NCBI RefSeq assembly: GCF_003367195.1
Contig: NZ_QRGO01000001.1
Coordinates: forward strand, 2,652,501-2,716,500
Direction: 5' to 3'
Length of the DNA: 64,000 bases
DNA from: Undibacter mobilis
GTDB taxonomy: Bacteria; Pseudomonadota; Alphaproteobacteria; Rhizobiales; Xanthobacteraceae
Below, piece after piece: positions 16,150 to 25,587 of the stretch (positions are counted from its first letter, which is position 1; each line of letters begins with the position of its first letter). Below the pieces are notes generated by a model, which was not told where the DNA came from, searched no databases, and worked only from the letters and a program-made list of their open reading frames with translations. The position numbers and the translations under genes were made by a program.

Positions 16150-17169
16150 CACGCCGGCTTCATAAGGCTGCGACAGGCTCTCGATCGCCTCGGTGACGGT
16201 TTCGAGCGCCTTTTCCGCAGCATCGACGCCGACCGCAATGGCGTCCTTGTTGCGGTGAAAATCGAACCAGCCGATGGAGCCGAGACGCGGGCTGATGAGC
16301 ACGTCCGGCGGATCGCCGGCCAGCCGCGCGCGCGTGATGCGGTCCTGCATTACGTTGAAGGCCTCCACCATCACCGTCGGGATGCCGGGGCGGCCGTGAT
16401 CGCCGAACAGCTTGCGCCGCAATGAGGCTTCACGTCCGAACAGCGCCCGCAGGCCGTGCTGCACTTCAGGCACCGGCGGCGGGTCGTCCTTCTCGTCAGA
16501 GCCGTGGTCCGCGATGATGGTGCCGCGACCGAACAGGTCGGCATTGAGGTTGACGGCGATGACGACGCGGGCGCCGAGCGCGCGCGCCGCCGATACCGGC
16601 ACCGGATTGACCAGCGCGCCATCGACGAGCCAGCGGCCGCCGATCTTTACCGGCGGGAAAATGCCGGGCAGGGCATAGGAAGCGCGCAGCGCGTTGGACA
16701 GCCGGCCGCGCGTCAACCAGATCTCGTGCCCGGTGCTGAATTCGGTGGCGATCGCGGCAAAGCGCATCGGCAGGTCTTCAATGCGCGTATCCTGAAGCCC
16801 TTCGGTGAGCTTGCTGGCCAGCCGGTTGCCGCCGATCAGTCCCGAGCCCGACAGGCTGATGTCGAGATAGCTCATCACGCTGCGCGTGGTCAGGCTGCGC
16901 GCCCAGGTTTCCAGATTGTCGAGTTGGCCGGCCGCATGGCAGCCGCCGACCACGGCCCCGATGGAGGTGCCGACAATGACGTCAGGAACGATGCCGTGCG
17001 CGGCCAGAGTGCGGATGACACCAATATGGGCGAAGCCGCGGGCGGCCCCGCCACCGAGCGCAAGACCGATCGTCGGCCTGATCTTGTCGGGTTTCGCCGC
17101 CGTCTCGGTCGCGTCGGCCGCGCGGTCGTCGCCGCTATGGGCCCGTGCGAAGAATCCCTCAAACACCAA
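16135..17169 (-). CDS. Patatin-like phospholipase
   Basis: 344 aa. Seen: the oxyanion loop LALGGGAARGFAHIG (residues 36-50), the nucleophile elbow VGTSIG with Ser69, and the catalytic dyad Asp183 in WLVDGAL. It resembles the bacterial RssA/YlbK group of cytoplasmic patatin-like acyl hydrolases. The C-terminal third (after residue 200) contains a charged segment ADHGSDEKDDPPP. Substrate is unknown; phospholipid or acyl-ester hydrolysis is expected from the family. Confidence 0.93.
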   Translation of the reverse strand: MVFEGFFARAHSGDDRAADATETAAKPDKIRPTIGLALGGGAARGFAHIGVIRTLAAHGIVPDVIVGTSIGAVVGGCHAAGQLDNLETWARSLTTRSVMSYLDISLSGSGLIGGNRLASKLTEGLQDTRIEDLPMRFAAIATEFSTGHEIWLTRGRLSNALRASYALPGIFPPVKIGGRWLVDGALVNPVPVSAARALGARVVIAVNLNADLFGRGTIIADHGSDEKDDPPPVPEVQHGLRALFGREASLRRKLFGDHGRPGIPTVMVEAFNVMQDRITRARLAGDPPDVLISPRLGSIGWFDFHRNKDAIAVGVDAAEKALETVTEAIESLSQPYEAGVSGGK

Positions 17170-17414
17170 GCCTGAACTCCTTAGATCCGGGCCTCATGAT
17201 CGGGCCGGCTCGGGTCGCGAGACAAGTCATTGCCCCGCATTTGGTGAATGCCCGGCCGTAAAACAATGGCGGGGCCGATATGGCAGCCAGAGTCGAATGA
17301 CAGAACGGTGACATCGCAAGCCTGCGCCGGGGCCGTTACCTTAGGGTTAAGGAGCCGGCCCGGAACAATGCTGCGACGCCTCATTGGTTCAAGGGCTTAA
17401 GGCAAAAAATCGGG

Positions 17415-18020
17415 TCAGCGTGTGGGGCGGGTTATCGAAAACAGGCTGTCGACGACGGCATAATCGCTGTAGCCACAGCGGGCGATGGGACGCATGGCTG
17501 CCGTGTCGAGAATGCCGTCCTTGAGAAAGCGATCGTCGATGTAAACGCCCACGACCTGGCCGAAAACGACGTGGCAATCGACGGCCGCCCCTGCGATGTC
17601 CTGCATGGCAACGATTTTGGTCATCTTGCATTCCAGCGCGCAGGGGCTTGCGGCGACGCGCGGCGGCTTGACGATGCGCGACGGCGCCGGGGCAAGACCG
17701 GCGCGGATCATCTCGTTCTCGCCGCGCGCCAGCGGTGCCGAAGTTTCGTTCATCTGGTCGCGCAGATCGTAAGTCGCCAGGTTGCAAACGAACTCGCCGG
17801 TCTCTTCGATGAAGGCGACCGAATCCTTGTGGCCTTCGCTGGCGAACATCACCAGATTGGGCCGGCTGTTGACGCCGTTGAAAAACGAGTAGGGCGCGAG
17901 GTTGATCTCGCCTTTGGCATTCATCGACGTGATCCAGCCGATCGGCCGTGGCGCGACGATCGCCTTGAATGGATCGTGGGGCAGGATGTTGCGGTCGCGC
18001 TTGTCCGGTTCGTAGAACAT
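17415..18020 (-). CDS. Flavin reductase-like domain protein
   Basis: 201 aa from ATG 18020. The FMN-binding split-barrel pattern is visible: IVAPRPIGWITSMNAKGEIN, LAPYSFFNGVNSRPNLVMFA, EFVCNLATYDL. The family reduces or binds FMN, often delivering it to a partner monooxygenase. Its start codon overlaps the nitroreductase stop by one base (TGATG), so the two are translationally coupled and may share flavin. The shared substrate is unknown. Confidence 0.9.
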   Translation of the reverse strand: MFYEPDKRDRNILPHDPFKAIVAPRPIGWITSMNAKGEINLAPYSFFNGVNSRPNLVMFASEGHKDSVAFIEETGEFVCNLATYDLRDQMNETSAPLARGENEMIRAGLAPAPSRIVKPPRVAASPCALECKMTKIVAMQDIAGAAVDCHVVFGQVVGVYIDDRFLKDGILDTAAMRPIARCGYSDYAVVDSLFSITRPTR

Positions 18021-18598
18021 CAGCCGGGCGTCCCGCCATAATAGGTCACGATGGTGTCGAGCCTCGGCCGCTCGCGATCTTCCGGTGGCTTCACCGCCTT
18101 GCCGATATAGACGAAGCCGGCGACGCGCTCGTGATCGGCAAGGCCGAGGGCGCTCATCGCGGCGCGGTCGAAGGCGAACCATTCGGTGAGCCAGCTGCCG
18201 ACATAACCCATGGCATGCGCTGCGGTGAGCAGATTCATGCAAGCGGCGCCGGCGGACATCTGCTGCTCCCATTCCGGGATTTTCGCATGCGGTGCAGCGC
18301 GGCTGATCACCGCGACAACGAGCGGCGCGCGGGCGAGGCGCTGGCGCTCGAATTCGATCTGGTCGGGCGTCGCATCAGGGCGGGTGCCGCGAAACACGGC
18401 GGCAATTTTGTCGCCGCCGGCGAGGCGTGCATCGCCGGCAAAGACGATGAAACGCCAGGGCGCGAGCTTGCCGTGGTCCGGTACACGCGAAGCGACGGTG
18501 AGCAGCGTTTCAATTTCTGAAGAGGAAGGGCCGGGGCCGGTCATTTCGATCGGCTTCACGGAACGGCGGGTTTTGAGAAGTTCTAAGGCGTCGGGCAT
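18020..18598 (-). CDS. Nitroreductase family protein (YdjA-like)
   Basis: 192 aa from ATG 18598. FMN- and NAD(P)H-dependent reductase fold: LKTRRSVKPIEM at the N-terminus (FMN phosphate contact), ASRVPDHGKLAPWRFIVF (residues about 36-53), GAACMNLLTAAHAMGYVGSW, and a C-terminal GFVYIG. The short length and the PDHGKLAPWRF motif place it in the YdjA/TdsD subgroup. Upstream partner of the flavin reductase with a one-base overlap. Physiological substrate unknown. Confidence 0.91.
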   Translation of the reverse strand: MPDALELLKTRRSVKPIEMTGPGPSSSEIETLLTVASRVPDHGKLAPWRFIVFAGDARLAGGDKIAAVFRGTRPDATPDQIEFERQRLARAPLVVAVISRAAPHAKIPEWEQQMSAGAACMNLLTAAHAMGYVGSWLTEWFAFDRAAMSALGLADHERVAGFVYIGKAVKPPEDRERPRLDTIVTYYGGTPG

Positions 18599-19202
18599 GG
18601 GGGCTTTCGAGAAACAGCGCAGGGTGAAGACGGTTGTGCGGTGGCTAAGGGGCAATACCCAGATAGTCGGCGCCGCGCTTTACCGCAACCAGATACCGGC
18701 AAGAAGTTGAAGACGTCTCCCGCCGCGTCGCGACAGGCGCCGGTCCGCCACCGGCCTTCATGGCCTTCGATCTGCAACCGGTTGCGTCTGCATCATGGTT
18801 CGTGTCTGCGACTGCGACAATATGCCGTTCACTACGAATTCAAGCTCTGAGAACCGATCCGATTTGTTCAAGTGATTCGTTTTGCTGCCGCCGTGCGCCC
18901 GAGAAGAATCGTAGTTTAATAATGTGGAATTCGTGCCGTTCTTCTTTTTTGAACGAGTGGTAGTCACATGCCGGAATAAACAGTTTTGGTGGTTGCGCCT
19001 GACCAATATGAAACCTGAAGTCACCATCCTAAACGCAAATTCATTCGGCAATGGAGGCGCTATAAACAATTTTAATAGAACTGCCTGTTATCTCTAATGC
19101 GAGGTCGTGATCGCGATCTCACATCACGCGTCTTGCTAGTCCGTCTGGTTTTAAACAACCGCCATGCACGGACTGCGAGCGCCAGGCAGAGACAGAAAGT
19201 CC
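18599..19202. other. Intergenic region upstream of the first cheW gene
   Basis: About 600 bp. From about 18830 to 19100 it is visibly lower in GC than the genes. It likely holds promoters for the divergent nitroreductase and cheW genes. A 103-codon frame on the minus strand (18758-19069) has unlike codon use and no family features, so I do not call it. Confidence 0.5.
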
Positions 19203-19760
19203 ATGAGCCAGCTTTCATCTACTTCAGACGCTGCAACAGCGGTATCTGCTTCAGAGGCCGCGGTAGCGGTATCTAGTGACTGGGCCAACAGCGTTGCTGC
19301 GAGCGATGCAACCGGCGCGGCGCAAATCCAGTTCATCAGCTTCGCCATCGGCAACGACCAGTACGGCGTCGACATCATGGCGGTGCGCGAGATCAAGGGC
19401 TGGTCCGATATCACGCATCTGCCGAAGCAGCCCGAATATGTGCGCGGCGTTCTCAATCTTCGCGGCGCTATTGTCCCGATCGTCGACCTGCGTTGCCGTT
19501 TCGGTCAGGGCCTGACCGAAACCACGCCGCTGCACATCGTCATCATCGTGCAGATTGGCGGGCGTCAGGTCGGCCTGATTGGCGACCGTGTGCTCGATAT
19601 CGTCTCCGTCGAGACATCGCAAATTCAGAAAGTGCCGCGCACGGGCAATGGTCTGCAGAACGATTTCCTTGCCGGGCTTGTAACGCACGATGGCGTCATG
19701 ATCGCGCTGATCAATCTACCGGATCTGGTCTGCGTACAGGCCGACGAAGGTCAACACTAA
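19203..19760 (+). CDS. cheW: Chemotaxis adaptor protein CheW (paralogue 1)
   Basis: 185 aa from ATG 19203. Couples chemoreceptors to the kinase CheA. A low-complexity Ala/Ser/Val tail (about 40 residues) precedes the CheW core, which begins QFISFAIGNDQYGVDIMAV and contains REIKGWSDITHLPKQPEYV, NLRGAIVPIVDLR and GLIGDRVLDIVSVE. The core is nearly the same in all four CheW genes of the window; the N-terminal tail and the last residues (ending EGQH, not LDA) are specific to this copy. It precedes MCP1 by 89 bp on the same strand. Confidence 0.95.
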   Translation: MSQLSSTSDAATAVSASEAAVAVSSDWANSVAASDATGAAQIQFISFAIGNDQYGVDIMAVREIKGWSDITHLPKQPEYVRGVLNLRGAIVPIVDLRCRFGQGLTETTPLHIVIIVQIGGRQVGLIGDRVLDIVSVETSQIQKVPRTGNGLQNDFLAGLVTHDGVMIALINLPDLVCVQADEGQH

Positions 19761-19849
19761 ACAAGAACGCCGACGAACAAGGATCAAACGGTTCGGACGC
19801 CGGCATCTCGCAACCACGATAGATTTTGCCCAGAACGGGAGACACTTAA

Positions 19850-21601
19850 ATGCTTCGCCTTTCTAACATTAGTATCGCCATCAAACTCGGCCTCATGTCC
19901 GGCATAGGCATTCTTTTGGTCGTCGGTCTCGTCGTCGGCGAGATGATCGGCAGCGCGTCGGTTCATCGCTCCAACCAATTGGCCGACGCGCAGGCTGCAA
20001 TCGTGTTGGGGGTGACCGGTACCGAAGTGAACCTGCGCACCATGCAGGTCGCGGTTCGGGATTCTCATCTTGCCCGCGACAAGGAGCAGCTCCAGGCGGC
20101 GTTCAAATCCGTTCAAGCGCAGCAGAAGATGTTCCACGACAGCGCGACGGCGCTTTTGCCGAAATTCGCCAAGCCGGAAAACCGGGCGCGATTCGAGAAA
20201 ATCGCTGCCCTCGTCGACGATTACGCCAAGGAAGCCAAGCTCATCGGCGACATCAAGGCTGGTATGTTCGACGCCCAGGCCAAGCAGGACGCCGCGCTGG
20301 TCGAGGAACTGGATAAAAAATTGGTTGCCGAGGCGAAAATCGCGCTGGCGACGGCGCAGCAAATCGATCACCTGATCGAAGAAGCATCCAAAGTGGCGAT
20401 CAAGGCCAAAGCCGACCGCGAGAGCGAGGCCCAGGCCGCCGAAGAACTTGCTACTTACGTCGCCCTGGGGCTCGGAGCTCTGGCGGTGGTGCTGATGATC
20501 GGTTCGGCGCTGGTGGGTGCCGTCACTATCGCCCGTCCGCTGCGGGCCTTGGTCGATCCGCTGACAGCCGTTTCCTCCGGTAACTTCACCGTGCAAGTCC
20601 CAGGCGTGGGCCGCAAGGACGAAGTCGGCCTGATTGCGGAAGCGGTGCAGACGATGGCGCAGAAGATGAGCCACACCATCGGCGAGATCAAAGCCTCGGG
20701 CCGCGAAGTGACCAACGCCTCGGCCGAAATCGCGACCTCGACCACCGATCTGTCGCAGCGCACCGAAGAGCAGGCCGCGAGCCTCGAAGAAACCTCGGCC
20801 GCCATGGAAGAGCTTGCCGCCACCGTGCGCCGCAACGCCGAGAACGCCCAACTGGCGAACCAGGATGCGGCGGCGACGCGCGAAGTTGCCGATCGTGGCG
20901 GGCAGGTGGTCGCCAAGGCAGTCGATGCGATGGCCAAGATCGAGGACTCGTCACGCAAGATCTCCGACATCATCGGTGTCATCGACGAGATCGCCCGCCA
21001 GACCAACCTGCTGGCCTTGAACGCGGCCGTGGAAGCGGCGCGTGCCGGTGAGGCCGGTCGTGGCTTCGCGGTCGTGGCGTCCGAAGTGCGCAGCCTGGCG
21101 CAGCGCTCGTCGCAGGCCGCCAAGGACATCAAGGACCTGATCACCAACTCGAACGGTCAGGTGAAGGATGGCGTCGACCTGGTCAACCGGGCCGGTCAGT
21201 CGCTCACCGAGATCGTCGAGTCGATCAAGAAGGTCGCGGTGGTCGTCTCCGAGATCGCCAATGCGTCGGCCGAACAGGCCACCGGCATTGACCAGATCAA
21301 CAAGGCGCTCACGCAGATGGACGAGGTGACGCAGCAGAACTCGGCGCTGGTCGAAGAGAATGCGGCCACAGCCAAGACGCTGGAGCATCAGGCCAAGGCG
21401 ATGGATGAGCAGGTCTCGGTCTTCCAGATCGACGATGGCTCCCATGGTCAAGCTCCGGCGGCGCGTGCTGAACCGGCGCGGCCGGTCAGCAAACCCGTGG
21501 CCAAGGTTGCGCCCAAGCCGGTCGCTCGGGCCGCAGGGCCGGCCCGGGAGATGCAGGCGTCTCTGGCAACCGCGGTCGGACAGGACTGGAAAGAGTTCTA
21601 G
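19850..21601 (+). CDS. Methyl-accepting chemotaxis protein (MCP1)
   Basis: 583 aa. Membrane helix 1 at about residues 10-35, periplasmic four-helix-bundle-like sensor (about 40-195; [19 protein letters not shown]), helix 2 at about 200-225, then HAMP ([20 protein letters not shown]) and the coiled-coil signalling domain. The hairpin tip is visible as [20 protein letters not shown], with [20 protein letters not shown]. After a Pro/Ala/Lys linker the protein ends QDWKEF, a WxxF pentapeptide like the CheR/CheB tether NWETF of enteric receptors. The sensor region resembles MCP3. The ligand is unknown. Cotranscribed with cheW1. Confidence 0.95.
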   Translation: MLRLSNISIAIKLGLMSGIGILLVVGLVVGEMIGSASVHRSNQLADAQAAIVLGVTGTEVNLRTMQVAVRDSHLARDKEQLQAAFKSVQAQQKMFHDSATALLPKFAKPENRARFEKIAALVDDYAKEAKLIGDIKAGMFDAQAKQDAALVEELDKKLVAEAKIALATAQQIDHLIEEASKVAIKAKADRESEAQAAEELATYVALGLGALAVVLMIGSALVGAVTIARPLRALVDPLTAVSSGNFTVQVPGVGRKDEVGLIAEAVQTMAQKMSHTIGEIKASGREVTNASAEIATSTTDLSQRTEEQAASLEETSAAMEELAATVRRNAENAQLANQDAAATREVADRGGQVVAKAVDAMAKIEDSSRKISDIIGVIDEIARQTNLLALNAAVEAARAGEAGRGFAVVASEVRSLAQRSSQAAKDIKDLITNSNGQVKDGVDLVNRAGQSLTEIVESIKKVAVVVSEIANASAEQATGIDQINKALTQMDEVTQQNSALVEENAATAKTLEHQAKAMDEQVSVFQIDDGSHGQAPAARAEPARPVSKPVAKVAPKPVARAAGPAREMQASLATAVGQDWKEF

Positions 21602-21654
21602 CGCACAGAGCGCGTGGCACCCCGGAGCTCGCTCCAGATCCGGGACATTCGGGA

Positions 21655-21681
21655 CGAGCAGCCATCCCCTCTGGCTGCTCG
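21655..21681 (+). terminator. Rho-independent terminator after MCP1
   Basis: Perfect 10-bp stem CGAGCAGCCA / TGGCTGCTCG with a 7-nt loop, followed by TTCTGCTTTG, about 53 bp after the MCP1 stop. Confidence 0.75.
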
Positions 21682-21738
21682 TTCTGCTTTGCGGATTGGC
21701 TTGAAATCGCCGCGATTTCGGCCGAAAAGCACACCGAT

Positions 21739-22800
21739 ATGACCGCTGCGCACCCAACGGCCAATCGCCGCGTGAAAGCCTGGCTTTCCCCGCATAATTG
21801 CGGGGTTTTGGTCGTGTTCGCGGCCCTTTGGGTGGCCCTGATTGGTCCCGCCGCTGCGCAGATGACCCTGGCGCAGGCCAATAGCTCCAGTTCGCTGTTT
21901 TCGGCGACGCCGTCGTTCGGCGCCTTTACCCCGCCGCCAGCGCGCGGCGGCGACGGTTTCGGCGGTGCCGGTGGCGTTCTGGGGCCTCCATCGCAGGCAC
22001 CCGTTGCGATCCCGCCGGCCGCGGCCCCGATGGTGCCGGCCGGGCAGGTGGCGCTCTTGCTGTCGGCGCGATTCGGCACGCAGGCGAGCCCTATTACCGG
22101 CGGACTGACTTGGCGCATCTATGCCGCCAAGGCCGAGCAGGGCGGCAAGTACCGGCTTCTCCGTGAAGACAAGTCGCCGGCGCCGACGGTCGTGCTGCCG
22201 GCGGGCAACTACATCGTTCATGTCGGCTTTGGTTTGGCGAATGCGGTCAAGCCTGTGACCTTGCGCGGTGCCACCGTGCGGGAAGAATTCGATCTGCCCG
22301 CCGGTGCGCTGCGCATCGAAGGCCGCGTCGGCGATGCGCGCATTCCCGCGGCTCAGATATCGTTCGATGTGTTCAGCGGCAGCCAGTTCGAGCCTGGCGA
22401 CCGACGGCCGATCGCCGAACATGTGGCCAGCGGCGCCGTGGTCGTGGTGCCGGAGGGCACCTATTACATCGTGTCAAACTACGGCGATGCCAATTCGGTG
22501 GTGCGCTCCGACATTCGCGTGCAGGCCGGAAAACTGACCGACGTCATCGTCAATCATCGGGCGGCCATCATCACGCTCAAGCTGGTGAACGAAAAAGGCG
22601 GCGAAGCGTTAGCCAATACGGCGTGGTCGGTGCTGACGCCCGGCGGCGACGTCATCAAGGAATCGATCGGTGCGTTTCCGCGCGTGGTGCTGGCGGAAGG
22701 CGAATACCGCGCCATCGCGCGCAATGACGGCAATGTCTTCGAGCGCGAATTCACGGTCGTTCCCGGCGTGGACGGCGACATTGAGGTGCAGGCGCGATAG
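21739..22800 (+). CDS. Secreted protein of unknown function with beta-sandwich-like repeats
   Basis: 353 aa. Signal peptide or anchor at about residues 20-42 (GVLVVFAALWVALIGPAAAQ), then a Gly/Pro-rich linker (about 50-100). The rest shows repeated beta-strand units (about 105-353) in which an AG-x-Y or EG-x-Y turn recurs: LPAGNYIVHVG, VPEGTYYIVSNYG, LAEGEYRAIARNDG. These read like carboxypeptidase-regulatory or Ig-like modules. It lies 31 bp upstream of otsB on the same strand but has no evident trehalose link. Function unknown. Confidence 0.8.
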   Translation: MTAAHPTANRRVKAWLSPHNCGVLVVFAALWVALIGPAAAQMTLAQANSSSSLFSATPSFGAFTPPPARGGDGFGGAGGVLGPPSQAPVAIPPAAAPMVPAGQVALLLSARFGTQASPITGGLTWRIYAAKAEQGGKYRLLREDKSPAPTVVLPAGNYIVHVGFGLANAVKPVTLRGATVREEFDLPAGALRIEGRVGDARIPAAQISFDVFSGSQFEPGDRRPIAEHVASGAVVVVPEGTYYIVSNYGDANSVVRSDIRVQAGKLTDVIVNHRAAIITLKLVNEKGGEALANTAWSVLTPGGDVIKESIGAFPRVVLAEGEYRAIARNDGNVFEREFTVVPGVDGDIEVQAR

Positions 22801-22831
22801 ACAAACGCGCCTCTGAGCGGAGACGTTACGA

Positions 22832-23623
22832 GTGGTGAGTGCAGCAGCGAGCGCTACACATCAGGCCGAACAGGCCAATGCAGCAGCACTCCGGGCCTTC
22901 ACCGCGCTCGATCCGCGTGAGGTTGCGCTTCTTCTCGATGTCGATGGCACTTTGATCGACATCGGTCCGACACCCTTTGCCGTCGATGTTTCCGACACGC
23001 TGAAGCGCTCTCTCGAGCGGTTGTTCGAACTGACCGGCGGCGCTTTGGCGTTGGTCAGCGGCCGTCCCATCCATGATCTCGACAGGTTGTTTGCGCCGCT
23101 CGTGCTGCCCGCGGTCGGCGGCCATGGCGCGGAGATGCGCCTTGCCGAGGGCACGGCCGCGTCGCATGTCGCCGACCTGCCGGCCGCGTTGCGCGCGCGG
23201 CTGATCGGCGCGGTCGATCCGGATTCCGGCGTTGCGTACGAGGACAAGGGTTACTCGGTGGCGCTGCATTATCGGCGCGCGCCGGATCACGAGGCGCGGC
23301 TGCGCGCGCATGTCAGCGAAAGCCTGGCCGCATTCCCGGCCGAAGACACCGAAGTTCTTCCGGGCAAGATGATGATCGAGGTCAAGCGGCCCGGCATCGA
23401 CAAAGGGGCCGGCATTCGCCGCTTGATGGGCCATGAGCCGTTTGCCAGGCGCATTCCGGTCTTTATTGGCGACGATGTGACCGATGAGGCGGCTTTTGCC
23501 GCCATCCCGGCGCTCGGCGGGAGAAGTTTTTCCGTCAATCGCGCTTTCGAGGGGCTAAGCGGCATCTTTTCGGCGCCCGAGCAGGTGCGGCGCGCGCTCA
23601 GCGAATGGGCCGCAAAACACTGA
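22832..23623 (+). CDS. otsB: Trehalose-6-phosphate phosphatase
   Basis: 263 aa from GTG 22832. Removes the phosphate of trehalose-6-phosphate, the second step of trehalose synthesis. HAD-type motif I is LLLDVDGTLIDIG (two aspartates), and motif IV lies in FIGDDVTDEAAF. VSGRPIHDLDRLF and VGGHGAEMR are typical of the OtsB/T6PP family. It precedes otsA on the same strand, 109 bp apart. The pair makes the compatible solute trehalose for osmotic and desiccation stress. Confidence 0.95.
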   Translation: MVSAAASATHQAEQANAAALRAFTALDPREVALLLDVDGTLIDIGPTPFAVDVSDTLKRSLERLFELTGGALALVSGRPIHDLDRLFAPLVLPAVGGHGAEMRLAEGTAASHVADLPAALRARLIGAVDPDSGVAYEDKGYSVALHYRRAPDHEARLRAHVSESLAAFPAEDTEVLPGKMMIEVKRPGIDKGAGIRRLMGHEPFARRIPVFIGDDVTDEAAFAAIPALGGRSFSVNRAFEGLSGIFSAPEQVRRALSEWAAKH

Positions 23624-23732
23624 ACTTTCGGCGGCCGAAAGCGTTATTTGCCAGCAATTTGGCGTCATCTCTGGTATAAAATTCGCATAAATTTTTGGAA
23701 GGCGAGGCAGGGGCGTCGTTCAGTCGGGGAGA

Positions 23733-25166
23733 GTGAGAGCATTGTCACGACTTGTGGTTGTTTCCAACCGCGTGGGTATCCCCGACGGCAGCGCCCGCGC
23801 GGGCGGGCTTGAGGTGTCGATTCGGCCGGCGCTGAAAAAGCGCGGCGGCATCTGGTTCGGCTGGAGCGGCAAAGTGGCCGAGGAGAGAACCGGCGCGGCC
23901 AAGACCGTCGAGCATGACAAGGTCTCCTACATCACCATCGATCTCCTCAAGGGCGACTACGAGGAGTTCTACAACGGCTTCGCCAATCGCGTGCTGTGGC
24001 CGATCCTGCATTATCGGCTCGACCTTGCGGAATTCACCCGCCGCGATCTCGGCGGCTATTTCCGCGTCAACCAGTACTTCGTCGAGAACCTCGAACGGGT
24101 GCTGCGTCCGGACGATGTGATCTGGGTGCACGATTATCATCTGATGCCGCTGGCTCAGATCCTGCGGGAGCGCGGTCACAAGAATCGCATCGGATTTTTT
24201 CTCCACATTCCCTGTCCGCCGCCGGAAATCCTGACCGGCCTGCCGAACCACGAGCGTCTCATCCCGGCGCTGTGCCATTACGATCTCGTCGGATTTCAGA
24301 CCGAGAACGACGCCAACAACTTCTCGCGCTATCTGGCCAACGAAGTCGGGCTCAGGCGCGCGGGTGACGATGGCTTTTACTACGAAGACCGCGTCGTCCA
24401 CATCGGCATCTTTCCGGTTGGCGTCGAGACCGAAGCTTTTACGCGGCTGGCGCGGCGTGCGATCAGTACGCAGTTCGTCAGCGACGTGATGGCCAGCATG
24501 TCGGATCGGGCGCTGATCATCGGCGTCGATCGTCTCGACTACAGCAAGGGCATTCCCGAGCGTCTGAATGCCTATGAGCGTTTCCTCGCCAATTTTCCCG
24601 ACTGGCGCGGGCTGGTGACCTATCTGCAGATTACGCCGCGTAGCCGCACCGATATTCGCGAATATGCAGATATCGGCCGTCTGGTCGGTGAAACGGTTGG
24701 CCGTATCAACGGCACGTTCGGCGAGGCCTCGTGGACCCCGCTGCGCTACATCAACAAGGCGCACAGCCGCAGCTCGCTGGCGGGACTTTACCGTTACGCC
24801 CGCGTCGGCCTGGTGACGCCTTTGCGGGACGGTATGAATCTCGTTGCCAAGGAGTTCATCGCCGCGCAGGATCCCGACGATCCGGGCGTGCTGGTGTTGT
24901 CGCGCTTCGCCGGCGCGGCGCGCGAATGCAGCGCGGCCCTGCTGGTCAACCCCTACGACTCGGAAGGCGTCGCGATCGCCATCAATCGCGCATTGGGTAT
25001 GCCGCTCGAGGAGCGGCGCATGCGTCATCAGGCCAATTATGCTGCTCTGACGCGGAACGACCTGACGCAGTGGGCAGAGCGTTTCCTCGGGCGGCTTGAA
25101 GAGCATGTGCCGGCCGAAACCGAGACGCGACCGGCTGCCCGGCGCAGCGGGGGCGCGGTGGCCTAG
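23733..25166 (+). CDS. otsA: Trehalose-6-phosphate synthase (UDP-glucose)
   Basis: 477 aa from GTG 23733, or 474 aa from TTG 23742, which gives the family-like start [18 protein letters not shown] at 23727-23732 would suit the TTG better. GT-B fold glycosyltransferase family 20. Seen: the N-terminal SNRVG, the [15 protein letters not shown] motif, [12 protein letters not shown], and the C-terminal [13 protein letters not shown] and [13 protein letters not shown] donor-site motifs. Length matches E. coli OtsA (474 aa). Makes trehalose-6-phosphate from UDP-glucose and glucose-6-phosphate, then used by OtsB. Confidence 0.95.
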   Translation: MRALSRLVVVSNRVGIPDGSARAGGLEVSIRPALKKRGGIWFGWSGKVAEERTGAAKTVEHDKVSYITIDLLKGDYEEFYNGFANRVLWPILHYRLDLAEFTRRDLGGYFRVNQYFVENLERVLRPDDVIWVHDYHLMPLAQILRERGHKNRIGFFLHIPCPPPEILTGLPNHERLIPALCHYDLVGFQTENDANNFSRYLANEVGLRRAGDDGFYYEDRVVHIGIFPVGVETEAFTRLARRAISTQFVSDVMASMSDRALIIGVDRLDYSKGIPERLNAYERFLANFPDWRGLVTYLQITPRSRTDIREYADIGRLVGETVGRINGTFGEASWTPLRYINKAHSRSSLAGLYRYARVGLVTPLRDGMNLVAKEFIAAQDPDDPGVLVLSRFAGAARECSAALLVNPYDSEGVAIAINRALGMPLEERRMRHQANYAALTRNDLTQWAERFLGRLEEHVPAETETRPAARRSGGAVA

Positions 25167-25265
25167 GCTTTGCCGCGAGTTCTGATACGAGACTTGATAC
25201 AGGTCATGGCCGAGGTCGCGGCAAGCGGCCAATTTGTGAACTCAAATTGAAAAGGCCTTCCCGCG

Positions 25266-25580
25266 ATGATCAGACCTTTTGTGGCCTTCGTTCCAGTGAT
25301 CGCCATCCTTGCCCTGAGCCAGTCTGCGGCTGCCGCCGATGCCGGCAAAGGCGAGGTTCTGGCCAAGCGCTGGTGCGCAGCATGCCACGTCGTCTCGACC
25401 GACCAACAGAGCGCCAATGGCCAGGCACCACCGTTCTCGGCCATCGGCAAGACGCCGGATCTCGATCCGTCGCGATTGGCGCTGTTTTTGCTGCTGCCCC
25501 ATCCGAAAATGCCGGACATGGCGCTCAGCCGCGGTGAAGCGGCCGATCTCGCTGCCTATATCCAGAAGCAGGGGCAATAG
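25266..25580 (+). CDS. Class I c-type cytochrome, small periplasmic
   Basis: 104 aa. Signal peptide (VAFVPVIAILALSQSAAAADA) with cleavage near residue 24, then a single heme motif Cys37-x-x-Cys40-His41 (CAACH). The distal Met is probably in HPKMPDM about 40 residues later. The C-terminal helix LSRGEAADLAAYIQKQG is typical of cytochrome c. A soluble periplasmic electron carrier; partner unknown. It reads towards thrS on the opposite strand, 7 bp away. Confidence 0.9.
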   Translation: MIRPFVAFVPVIAILALSQSAAAADAGKGEVLAKRWCAACHVVSTDQQSANGQAPPFSAIGKTPDLDPSRLALFLLLPHPKMPDMALSRGEAADLAAYIQKQGQ

Positions 25581-25587
25581 CGGCGTC

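Noticed and set aside
18758..19069. A 103-codon minus-strand frame in the AT-rich intergenic region
   Set aside because: Composition differs from neighbours, with no family features and no ribosome site; it most likely arises from the low GC.
23745..25232. A 495-codon minus-strand frame opposite otsA
   Set aside because: otsA on the plus strand has all GT20 motifs; the antisense frame has none.
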